Below the pieces are notes generated by a model. The model was not told where the DNA came from. It did no database searches and was given only the letters and a program-made list of their open reading frames with translations. Position numbers and translations under genes: made by a program. A DNA stretch of 64,000 nucleotides from Pseudoxanthomonas sp. (lineage in GTDB: Bacteria > Pseudomonadota > Gammaproteobacteria > Xanthomonadales > Xanthomonadaceae): assembly GCF_035999195.1 (NCBI RefSeq), contig NZ_DASYGY010000007.1, positions 454,323 to 518,322 on the forward strand. The letters run 5' to 3'. This document shows, piece by piece, positions 16,150-24,173 of this stretch (positions are counted from its first letter, which is position 1; every line of letters starts with the position of its first letter).

Positions 16150-17166
16150 ATGAAAGCCGTTGCCCTGACCCGCTACCTGCCCATCGACGATCCGAATTCG
16201 CTGGTCGATGTCGAACTGGAGACACCCACCGCCACCGGCCACGACATCCTCGTGCGCGTGGAAGCCGTCTCGGTGAATCCCGTCGACACCAAGGTCCGCT
16301 CACCGAAGCCGCAGGTCGAAGCCCAGCCGAAAGTGCTGGGCTACGACGCCGCCGGCGTGGTCGAAGCCGTCGGCGAGGCGGTGACGCGCTTCAAGCCCGG
16401 CGATGCCGTCTACTACGCGGGCGACATCACCCGGCCCGGCAGCAATGCGCAGTTCCAGCTGGTCGACGAACGCATCGTCGGGCGCAAGCCGGCGTCGCTC
16501 GACTTCGCGCAGGCCGCCGCACTGCCACTGACCGCGATCACCGCCTGGGAGCTGCTGTTCGACCGCATGCCGTATGCCATCGAGGGTGGCGGCAAGGGCA
16601 AGTCGCTGCTGGTGATCGCCGGTGCCGGCGGCGTGGGCTCGATCGCCACCCAGTTGGCCAGGCGCGCCGGCTTCACCGTCATCGCCACCGCATCGCGCCG
16701 GGAAACGAGCGACTGGTGCAGGGCGATGGGCGCCGACCACGTGGTCGACCACCGCGAGCCGCTCGGCCCGCAGTTGAAGGCGCTGGGCTTCGAGACCGTC
16801 GACGCCGCGCTGAACCTGGCGGATACCGACCGGTACTGGACCGAGCTGGGCGAGCTGCTGGCGCCGCTCGGCCATGTCGGGCTGATCGTCGAACCCAAGG
16901 GCGAGCTGCGCATCGGCGATCCCTACAAGGCCAAGAGCATCGGCATCCACTGGGAAATGATGTTCGCCCGCCCGCGCTTCCGCACCGCCGACATGGGCGA
17001 ACAGGGCGTACTGCTCGACCGCGTCGCCGACCTGATCGATGCCGGCGAACTGCGCGGCACGCTGACCGGTACGCTGTCGCCGATCAATGCCGCCAACCTG
17101 CGTGAAGCCCACCGCCGGCTGGAGTCCGGGAGCACCATCGGCAAACTGGTGCTCGCCGGCTGGTAG
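16150..17166 (+). CDS. zinc-binding alcohol dehydrogenase family protein (quinone oxidoreductase-like)
   Basis: A 338-residue medium-chain dehydrogenase. The start MKAVALTRYLPIDDPNSLVD and the block VEAVSVNPVDTKVR match the zinc-binding alcohol dehydrogenase family of TIGR02817 type. The NAD(P) loop is IAGAGGVGSIATQLAR. Despite the family name, the Cys/His/Glu zinc ligands of true alcohol dehydrogenases are not evident, as in quinone reductases. It probably reduces quinones or enals with NADPH. It follows the MFS exporter, and both may answer to the divergent LysR regulator. Confidence 0.9.
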   Translation: MKAVALTRYLPIDDPNSLVDVELETPTATGHDILVRVEAVSVNPVDTKVRSPKPQVEAQPKVLGYDAAGVVEAVGEAVTRFKPGDAVYYAGDITRPGSNAQFQLVDERIVGRKPASLDFAQAAALPLTAITAWELLFDRMPYAIEGGGKGKSLLVIAGAGGVGSIATQLARRAGFTVIATASRRETSDWCRAMGADHVVDHREPLGPQLKALGFETVDAALNLADTDRYWTELGELLAPLGHVGLIVEPKGELRIGDPYKAKSIGIHWEMMFARPRFRTADMGEQGVLLDRVADLIDAGELRGTLTGTLSPINAANLREAHRRLESGSTIGKLVLAGW

Positions 17167-17367
17167 CACACGCCGGCCTCTGGCCGAGCAAGGAACGCCG
17201 GCCGACGGGGACGGCTACCGGCGTCCGCGCGACTTGCGATATCGTGATTGGCCGCAGCGCGCTCCGGCGCGACCCGCCCGTCCGTCCGATCACGCCATGC
17301 CCTTTTCCCCGGCGCCGCCGCGCCCGCCACATCGCCACGCCGGCCGGCCCCAGCGGACCTCGAGGCC

Positions 17368-18813
17368 ATGACGCAGGTCCCGGCGCTGTTCCCGCTGCTG
17401 CCCGGCGGCCTGTTCGGGCCCCTCGCCTCGCCCAACCGCGAGCACTACTGGCTGCTGCTGTGCCGGTTGTTCGACGAGTTCTTCGGGCCGGACGCGCCGG
17501 TGCCGCCGAGCATGGGCTTCCAGCGCCGCGAGATCACCGCGGCGCTGGAGCGCTACCTGCTGGCCGACGACCCGTGGGAGGACGAGGACGGCCAGACGCC
17601 CGACACGCCGCTGTCCGTGCGCACCAACACCCTCTACGAGCGCTTCCGCAGCACCGGATGGCTGCGGCAGGACCGCATCGGTGCGCGCGAGATGGTCACC
17701 ATGCCGCCGGTCGTGCATCAGTTCCTCTCGCTGCTGGTGGAGTTCGCCGAACACGGCCCGACGTTCGTCTCGGCGAAGATGCGGTCGATCGAACACCAGC
17801 TCCAGCAGGTGGCCGACGGCAAGGCGGCCGGCGACGCGCTGGACGAAGCCGCCGACCAGGCACGACGGCTGCTGGTGTCGCTATCGTCGATGAGCCTGCA
17901 GGTGCGCGACCTGATGCCGGAGCTGAGCAAGGCCGAGTCCACCGCGCAGTTCGCACGGCAATGGTTCGAGCGCTACGTCAGCGCGTTCTTCATCGGCGAC
18001 TATGCCGAGCTGCACACGGGCGACCACCCCCTGGCGCGGCGCAGCGCGATCCTGTCGATGGCGCAGCAGCTCGAAACCGGCGACCGGCGCACCGCGCTGC
18101 GGGCGTGGTACCGGGAGCATGTCGGCGGCGGCGACGAGACGCGCGGCGACCAGCGCTTCGCGCGCAGCCTGCGCCGGCTGCGCGAACTGGAGCGCATCGA
18201 CGAATACCTGGGCCGGCTGGACGACGACATCCGCCAGGCCAACCGGCGTGCGCTGGCCTTCCTCGACTACCGCCTGCGCGCGCCGGACAAGCTGGACATC
18301 CTGTTGCGTCGTGCCTGCCGCGGCGTCCAGCACGCGCCGGAAGACGCACTGCGGCTGCCGGTGGCGCCGGGCGCGCTGATGGAGGCGAGCCGCCTGCGTC
18401 CGCCACGCCAGAAGCCGCAACCGATCCCGCGCAGCGCCAACGCTACGCAGCCGCCCACGCCCGAGCAGCTGGCCAGGCTCAGCCTGCTGCGGCGGATGAA
18501 GCGCGCCCGGCTGGTCAATGCCGACGACATGGCGCGCTACGTCGGCCCGCACCTGGAGACGAAGGACGCCGTCGGTTCGGACGCATTCTCCATCGCCAGC
18601 ATCGAGGACCTGCGCGCCTACCAGACCCTGCTCACACTCGCCCTGCGCAGCCATCGCATCGGCGGCCTGCGGCGCGAGGATCCGCTGGGCCGGCTGCTGC
18701 GCGGTTACCGCGTCGAGCTGGTCGACGCAGGCGGACGCGACGACAACGGCTACCTGCGCGCGCCACGCTTCGTCGTGCATCGCGTCGGCCAGCCCTCACG
18801 GAAAACCGCATGA
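17368..18813 (+). CDS. jetA: Wadjet defence protein JetA (kleisin-like subunit)
   Basis: A 481-residue protein, first gene of a four-gene Wadjet cassette. The N-terminus ALFPLLPGGLFGPLASPNRE then YWLLLCRLFDEFF is typical of the JetA family (DUF5716 type) rather than the DUF3375 type. The middle is helical (SIEHQLQQVADGKAAGDALD; LRELERIDEYLGRLDDDIRQ) as expected for a kleisin that bridges the JetC heads; the C-terminal ~110 residues look like a winged-helix region. The ATG giving MTQVPALFPL was chosen because upstream starts encode only low-complexity Pro/Arg sequence. It ends by a 4-base ATGA overlap with jetB. Confidence is high for Wadjet membership, moderate for the subtype. Confidence 0.9.
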   Translation: MTQVPALFPLLPGGLFGPLASPNREHYWLLLCRLFDEFFGPDAPVPPSMGFQRREITAALERYLLADDPWEDEDGQTPDTPLSVRTNTLYERFRSTGWLRQDRIGAREMVTMPPVVHQFLSLLVEFAEHGPTFVSAKMRSIEHQLQQVADGKAAGDALDEAADQARRLLVSLSSMSLQVRDLMPELSKAESTAQFARQWFERYVSAFFIGDYAELHTGDHPLARRSAILSMAQQLETGDRRTALRAWYREHVGGGDETRGDQRFARSLRRLRELERIDEYLGRLDDDIRQANRRALAFLDYRLRAPDKLDILLRRACRGVQHAPEDALRLPVAPGALMEASRLRPPRQKPQPIPRSANATQPPTPEQLARLSLLRRMKRARLVNADDMARYVGPHLETKDAVGSDAFSIASIEDLRAYQTLLTLALRSHRIGGLRREDPLGRLLRGYRVELVDAGGRDDNGYLRAPRFVVHRVGQPSRKTA

Positions 18814-19451
18814 AACGCAGCTGGAACACCCTCAGCCAACTGTCCAACGGCGTCTACGCCGTGCAGGACTTCGAACGTGCCGCCTACCGGCTGGTAGTGG
18901 AACAGGTGCTGTACGCCAGCGACCGCAGCACGCGCCTGGCCTACCACCTGGTGGAAGACCACTACGACGACTTCGTCGCGGCACTGGCACCACTGGGGAT
19001 CCGCCTGGAGCGGAATGCGCACTACCGCTACGTGGTGGCGCTGCCCGCGCATGCCGAGGGCGTGCCGGTGACGCTGGCCGAAACCCTGTTGCTGCTCGTG
19101 CTGCGACAGCGCTACGACGAAGCGATGCGCCAGGGCATGGTGGAAGACGAAGGCGTCGTCACCGTGGAACTCCCGGAACTGCAGGAGGCCTACCAGGCGC
19201 TCGCCGGGCGACCGATGCCGGACGTCGGCGCACTGCGCGAGCTGGCGCGCACGCTGAAGCGCTGGGGCATGTGCCGCCTGGTGGAATCGGAACCCGACGA
19301 TCCGCAGCCGTTCCACCTGCAGGTGCGGCCGGCCATCGTCGAGATCGTCGGCGAGCAGTGGCTGCAGCGGCTGGACCAGCACAACCGCGACGACGACACC
19401 GACAGCACCGGCGGCGACGAGGCGATGGAGGACACCGATGCAGCAGCTTGA
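18810..19451 (+). CDS. jetB: Wadjet defence protein JetB (DUF4194, KITE-like subunit)
   Basis: A 213-residue protein with two winged-helix-like segments (about 15-90 and 95-185) and a very acidic tail (DDDTDSTGGDEAMEDTD). JetB dimers bind the kleisin JetA in the SMC-like complex, comparable to MukE. The start QLSNGVYAVQDFERAAYRL and the middle LPAHAEGVPVTLAETLLLLV match DUF4194 proteins. It begins inside the jetA stop codon (ATGA) and its last 14 bases overlap jetC, so translation of the three genes is probably coupled. Confidence 0.88.
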   Translation: MKRSWNTLSQLSNGVYAVQDFERAAYRLVVEQVLYASDRSTRLAYHLVEDHYDDFVAALAPLGIRLERNAHYRYVVALPAHAEGVPVTLAETLLLLVLRQRYDEAMRQGMVEDEGVVTVELPELQEAYQALAGRPMPDVGALRELARTLKRWGMCRLVESEPDDPQPFHLQVRPAIVEIVGEQWLQRLDQHNRDDDTDSTGGDEAMEDTDAAA

Positions 19452-22400
19452 GCGCGTGCACCTGGTGCAGTTCTTCCTGTTCGAGGCGCAGACCCTGGAC
19501 CTGGATGCGACCACCGCCATCATCGCGCCCAACGGCGCCGGCAAGAGCGCCCTGCTGGATGCGCTGCAGATCGTGCTGCTGGGCGGCGACCGCAGCCGCA
19601 TCCGCTTCAATGCGCAGGCCGGCGGCAGCCACCGCGCGCGCACCATCCGCGACTACTGCCTGGGCGTGTTCCGCAGCGGCGACGACGGACGCAAGCGGCG
19701 CACCGCCACCACCTACATCTCGCTCGTGTTCCGCGACACCGACACCGGCGAAGCGCTGACCGCCGGCATCGCACTGGGCGCATCGGTGGACGAACCCGAC
19801 CACCGCCTGCACGGGCTGTACCTGCTGCCGGGCGTGGCGCTGGAGCTGGCGGACCACGTGGAGCAGGTCAAGGGCAAGGAACTGCCGCTGGCCTGGCCCA
19901 CGTTCCGCGAGATGGCGCTGCGCCGCTGCAAGGCGGCCGGCGGCGCACCCGCGCTGCACACGGTGGCCGAGCGCTTCGTCAAGGACCTGCTGCTGCGCCT
20001 GCGCGCGTCACCCAGTGCCAATCCCGACATCAACGCCTACCGCAAGGCCTTCCTCAACGCGCTCAACCTGCAGCGCGTGGAGGACGTGGACCTGTTCGTG
20101 CGCACGCTGGTCGCCGAGGACCGGCCCACCGACATCGCCCGCTTCCGCGCACTGCTGGAAAGCTTCCGCCAGATCCGCGACCGCATCGAGCAGGTGCGCC
20201 AGCGCATCGACGCCGCCGAAGGCGTCGAGCGGCAGTACGACCGCATCGCCGCGCAGGCCGTGCGCGCCGCGTCCTACCGCGCGCTGGCGGCGGAATACGC
20301 GCGCGACCTGTACGGCGAGCAGCTGGACCAGGCCGAAGGCGCAGTGACCACCGCGGAAGACGTCCTGGCCGATACGCGACGCCGTCTCGTCGATGCGCGT
20401 GCCGAACGCGACACCCTGCGCGACGAGCAGGCACGCGCCCAGGCGCGGCTGCAGGGCAGCGCCGGCTACGGCGAGCAGGCGCAGCTGGACGAACTGGCCA
20501 GCCGCGACCGCGACCGCCTGGCGCAAGTGAACCGGGAACTGCTGCGCGAGATCGGCTTCGTACGCGACCAGTTCCGCCAGCTCGAGGCGCTCGCGCTGCC
20601 CGGCGTCGACGCCGGCGCCGTGCAGGCCGCGCGTGCCGAGTGGGACCAATGGCACGCGGCTCTGTCGGCGCTGGCGGACGGGGACGCCCTGCCGTGGACG
20701 CCGGAAGACCTGTTCGCGCGCGCGCGCCACGCCCTGCGCGCGGCCACGCCGTTGCGCGAACAGGTCGATCAGCACGCACGTCAGGTGCACGCCGCGCACG
20801 ACAAGGCCCGCGACGCACTCGAGACCGCGCGCCAGAACCAGAAACGGCTTGCCGCCGGCCAGGCGGAGCTGCACGCCGACACCGTGCGGCTGATGAGCTA
20901 CCTGCGCGAGGCCGGCATCGATGCGCGCCCCGTCTGCGACCTGGTGCGCGTGACCGACGTCGCGTGGCAGCCGGCCATCGAAGCCTACCTGCGCAGCAAC
21001 GTCGAAGCGCTGCTGATCCCAGGCGAGGACGAGGAGCGCGCGGTCAAGCTGTATCGCAGCCTGTCCGGCGGGCGCTCGGTCTACGGCGTAAAGCTGGCGC
21101 TGTCCAGCCAGGCACGCGATGCGCGCGGCAAGGACGCAGCGGCCGGCAGCGTCGCCGCCCTGCTGGAAGGCGTCAACGCCGACGCCCTTGCGTTCCTGCG
21201 CCGGCAACTCGGCGAGCTGCGCTGCGTGGACACCGAAGCCGAGCTGGTGCGCAGTCGCCAGGGCCTGACCCACGACGGCCTGCTCGCGCGCGGTGGCAGC
21301 ATCGAGCGCCTGCGCCTGCCCGCAGCGGGCGACCTGCGCATCGGTGCGTCGGACAACCGCGCCCGCCTGCGCGTGCTCCACGAGGAGATCGAAAAGGCCG
21401 AGCGCGAGGTGCGCGAGATCGAGCCGCACCTGCGCCGCGCCGACGACAGCCAGCGCGGACTCGCGCGGCTGGCCGATGCCGACGCGGTGGCGCAGGCGCT
21501 GCACGAACGCGCGCTCGAGCACCGCCAGCTCGCAGGCCGCTACCGCACCGCGCAGGAAAGCCGGCTCGCCGCACTGGACCCGGACCTGCTCCGCCTGTCC
21601 GAGGCCGTGCGCGACCTGGCCGCCCAACTCGGCGAGTGCGAAACACGCACCGACGCCCTGGTCGGACAGGAAGCGGTCGCGGTCACCGAACTCGATCGCC
21701 GCCGTCGCCTGCTCGAGGGCCTGCGCCAGCAGGAGGAACTGGTCGCCCGCCGCGCCGTGGAGGCCTTCAGGGATCCCGATGTCGATCCCAACCTGATCGA
21801 GCGGCACCGCGACGAACTCGACACCAGGGTCGACTCGCTGGAGGAGCGCGGCAGGACCTGCGAGCGACGCGCCGACGAGAGCGACCGCCAGCTCGCCAAG
21901 CTGCTGCCCGAAGCGTGGAGCACGCTTGCGCAGTACGCGCGCGACCATGGGCTGGGCGTGGAGATCGATCCCAGCGCCTGGCGCCCTGCGCTGGCGCTGC
22001 TGCAGCGCGAACTGACCCAGCTGCGCGATACCGACCTGGTACGTTACGAAGGCGAAGCGCGACAGGCCTACGACACCGCGGTGGAGACCTTCCGCGCCAG
22101 CGTGGCCGCCGCGCTCAACGACAACTTCATCCGCCTGCGCCAGCAGATCGCCACGCTCAACCGTACCCTGCGCAGCAGCCCGCCGTTCTCCAACAACGAG
22201 CGCTACCAGTTCCATTACGAGGTGGTACCGGAGTTCCGCGACCTGGAGCGCTTCATCCGGCGCGCGGTGGATGTCGGCGGCGAGGACACCCTCTTCGGCA
22301 CCGCCGGCGAGGTGCCGGCGGCGTTCCGCGAACTGATCGAGGACGGCGCCGCCGCGCGCACCGCCACCTCGCCGCTGGACGACTACCGCCGCTTCTTCCG

Positions 22401-22866
22401 CTTCGAGGTGCAGATCCGGCAGGACGACACGGTGATCGGCACGCTCAGCGAACGCATGCGCTCCGGCTCCGGCGGCGAACACCGCGCCCCGCTGTACGTG
22501 ATCGCCGGCGCGGCGCTCGCGGCGGCGTACGGCAAGAGCGAGGCGCACCCGGGCGGCATGGGCCTGATCCTGCTGGACGAGTTCGGCGACAAGATCGATG
22601 CGCAGAACGCGCGCGCCACCACCAACTACCTGCGCTCGCTCGGCCTGCAGCTGGTGCTGGCCGCGCCGGATACCGCACAGGGTACGCTCAGCGGCGTGCT
22701 GGACAGCTACATCGAACTGTTCCGCGACGGCGACCTGCTGCAGGCCGAACGCATCGAGGTGCAGGCGGCGGCGCGGGCGCTGCTGCTGTCGGACCAGTTC
22801 GACCTGCATCCGGAACTGCTGGCCGAGGAGACGGCACGCATCGAACGGCAGCAGGCGCCCGTGTGA
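19438..22866 (+). CDS. jetC: Wadjet defence protein JetC (SMC-like ATPase)
   Basis: A 1142-residue SMC/MukB-like ATPase that extrudes DNA loops for the Wadjet complex. The head is built from both ends: Walker A APNGAGKSALLD at 30-41, ABC signature SGSGGEHRAP near 1009-1018 and Walker B GLILLDEFGDK near 1042-1052 with catalytic Glu near 1048. Two long Arg/Glu/Ala-rich coiled-coil arms (about 230-460 and 640-900) flank a globular hinge (about 480-620, containing EAYLRSNVEALLIPGEDEER). All ATPase motifs are intact, so it should be active. It overlaps jetB by 14 bases and jetD by the GTGA junction. Confidence 0.94.
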   Translation: MQQLERVHLVQFFLFEAQTLDLDATTAIIAPNGAGKSALLDALQIVLLGGDRSRIRFNAQAGGSHRARTIRDYCLGVFRSGDDGRKRRTATTYISLVFRDTDTGEALTAGIALGASVDEPDHRLHGLYLLPGVALELADHVEQVKGKELPLAWPTFREMALRRCKAAGGAPALHTVAERFVKDLLLRLRASPSANPDINAYRKAFLNALNLQRVEDVDLFVRTLVAEDRPTDIARFRALLESFRQIRDRIEQVRQRIDAAEGVERQYDRIAAQAVRAASYRALAAEYARDLYGEQLDQAEGAVTTAEDVLADTRRRLVDARAERDTLRDEQARAQARLQGSAGYGEQAQLDELASRDRDRLAQVNRELLREIGFVRDQFRQLEALALPGVDAGAVQAARAEWDQWHAALSALADGDALPWTPEDLFARARHALRAATPLREQVDQHARQVHAAHDKARDALETARQNQKRLAAGQAELHADTVRLMSYLREAGIDARPVCDLVRVTDVAWQPAIEAYLRSNVEALLIPGEDEERAVKLYRSLSGGRSVYGVKLALSSQARDARGKDAAAGSVAALLEGVNADALAFLRRQLGELRCVDTEAELVRSRQGLTHDGLLARGGSIERLRLPAAGDLRIGASDNRARLRVLHEEIEKAEREVREIEPHLRRADDSQRGLARLADADAVAQALHERALEHRQLAGRYRTAQESRLAALDPDLLRLSEAVRDLAAQLGECETRTDALVGQEAVAVTELDRRRRLLEGLRQQEELVARRAVEAFRDPDVDPNLIERHRDELDTRVDSLEERGRTCERRADESDRQLAKLLPEAWSTLAQYARDHGLGVEIDPSAWRPALALLQRELTQLRDTDLVRYEGEARQAYDTAVETFRASVAAALNDNFIRLRQQIATLNRTLRSSPPFSNNERYQFHYEVVPEFRDLERFIRRAVDVGGEDTLFGTAGEVPAAFRELIEDGAAARTATSPLDDYRRFFRFEVQIRQDDTVIGTLSERMRSGSGGEHRAPLYVIAGAALAAAYGKSEAHPGGMGLILLDEFGDKIDAQNARATTNYLRSLGLQLVLAAPDTAQGTLSGVLDSYIELFRDGDLLQAERIEVQAAARALLLSDQFDLHPELLAEETARIERQQAPV

Positions 22867-24086
22867 GCGATGCCCGGCGCGTGCTGGAGCGGCTGCTGCG
22901 CAAGGGCGAGCGCGCCCGGCTGCGCGGCGATGCCGCTCCCGTCTCGCTGCCGATGACCGAGGCCAGCGCGCGCGATTACCTGTCGCTGCGCACGCTGGCC
23001 GAACGCGAGACCTTCCATGCGCAGGCGACCCTGGCCGAACGCGCGGGCGCGATCGCCGTGCAGCGCGACCGGCATCGCGGCGACGGCGAGCGCCTGCTTC
23101 GGTTGACCGTGATCGACCTGGACGCTCTCGCGGCTCACCTGGGTATGCAGCTGCTCGATGCCCGTGTCGGAGAAGCGGCCGACCTGCTTTCGCCGTGGCT
23201 GCCGCACTTTCCTGTCCTCGGCCAGGTGCTGGACGCTTGGCGCAGTGACCGCAAGGTGCGCGGCCACGGTCCGGAGGCGGCGCAGGACCTGGCCGATGCC
23301 GCACGCGCGGTGCAGGCCCGTCTCGACGACGACGCCCACGAGCGCATCCTGCGCCGCGAGAGCGCACGCCTGTTCGCCGGCCGCGCGCAGGCCAGCAAGC
23401 GGCTGGAGCAGCTCACGCCCTGGCTGGACCTGTTGAACAGCGGCACGCTGGTGGCGGACGGTGTGATGGCGAAGGAACACGTCTGGGCCGCACTGGGCCT
23501 GCGTCGCGAACCGCAGCCGCTGCTCGTCGCCGGCACCGGCACACTGCTGCTCGACGACGGGGTGGAACTGCCCCTCGCCACCCCCTTCCTTGGCGTACCC
23601 GTCGATGCCGTGCGGAGCGTGCGCACGTCGGCGACCTGCCTGCTCAGCGTGGAGAACCTGGCCAGTTTCCACGACGCCGCCCGCGCGCCCGGCGCGGACC
23701 GCAGCCTGCTGCTCTACACCGGCGGCATGCCGTCGCCGGCCTGGCGCCGCGCCTATGCCAGGCTGCTCGATGCGCTGCCGTCCGATCTTCCCGTATGGCA
23801 TTGGGGGGACATCGACGAGGGCGGTTTCCGGATCGCCGCGGTCCTGGCCGACACGGCGGCTGCCTGCGGACGCCGATTGCGGCCCTGGCGGATGTCGCCG
23901 CTGCACCAGGACGTGGACGGCCTGGACACGCACGCGCCGGCACCCGCCGCGCTCGCCGCCATGTGCCGGTGGGCGGAACGGGCAGGCTGGGAGGACATCG
24001 CCCAGGCGCTGCGCGAGCGTCCGCTGTGCTTGGAACAGGAGGCCCTGCACGCCGCGCTGCCGCACGACGGCGACGCCTCCCGCTGA
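22863..24086 (+). CDS. jetD: Wadjet defence protein JetD (Toprim nuclease)
   Basis: A 407-residue nuclease that cuts circular plasmid DNA after JetC-driven loop extrusion. The C-terminal Toprim domain shows the conserved Glu (about 264, in LLSVENLASFH), the YTGGMPSPAW block and the DxD pair (Asp316/Asp318 in HWGDIDEGGF). The N-terminal ~150 residues are the DNA/complex-binding part (LLRKGERARLRGDA start). The start is GTG, overlapping the jetC stop as GTGA; the next internal ATG would remove about 30 conserved-looking residues. All catalytic residues are present, so the system looks intact. Confidence 0.92.
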   Translation: MSDARRVLERLLRKGERARLRGDAAPVSLPMTEASARDYLSLRTLAERETFHAQATLAERAGAIAVQRDRHRGDGERLLRLTVIDLDALAAHLGMQLLDARVGEAADLLSPWLPHFPVLGQVLDAWRSDRKVRGHGPEAAQDLADAARAVQARLDDDAHERILRRESARLFAGRAQASKRLEQLTPWLDLLNSGTLVADGVMAKEHVWAALGLRREPQPLLVAGTGTLLLDDGVELPLATPFLGVPVDAVRSVRTSATCLLSVENLASFHDAARAPGADRSLLLYTGGMPSPAWRRAYARLLDALPSDLPVWHWGDIDEGGFRIAAVLADTAAACGRRLRPWRMSPLHQDVDGLDTHAPAPAALAAMCRWAERAGWEDIAQALRERPLCLEQEALHAALPHDGDASR

Positions 24087-24173
24087 CGATCGCCCCACCC
24101 GCTACGCGCTTGCGTGCCCCGGGGATTCGCGGCATGGTGCGCCCACCCATACGCCCGCGTATTCAATGCCCGC

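Noticed and set aside
14758..16242. long minus-strand extension of the LysR frame across the MFS gene
   Set aside because: The real LysR starts at 14757; the upstream part is a Gln/Arg/His-rich shadow of the transporter.
20008..23367. 1119-codon minus-strand frame opposite jetC and jetD
   Set aside because: Low-complexity mirror of the Wadjet genes; no conserved motif, no ribosome-binding site.
17167..24173. Wadjet cassette as part of a mobile island
   Set aside because: No integrase, transposase, tRNA, direct repeats or obvious composition shift is visible at either end.
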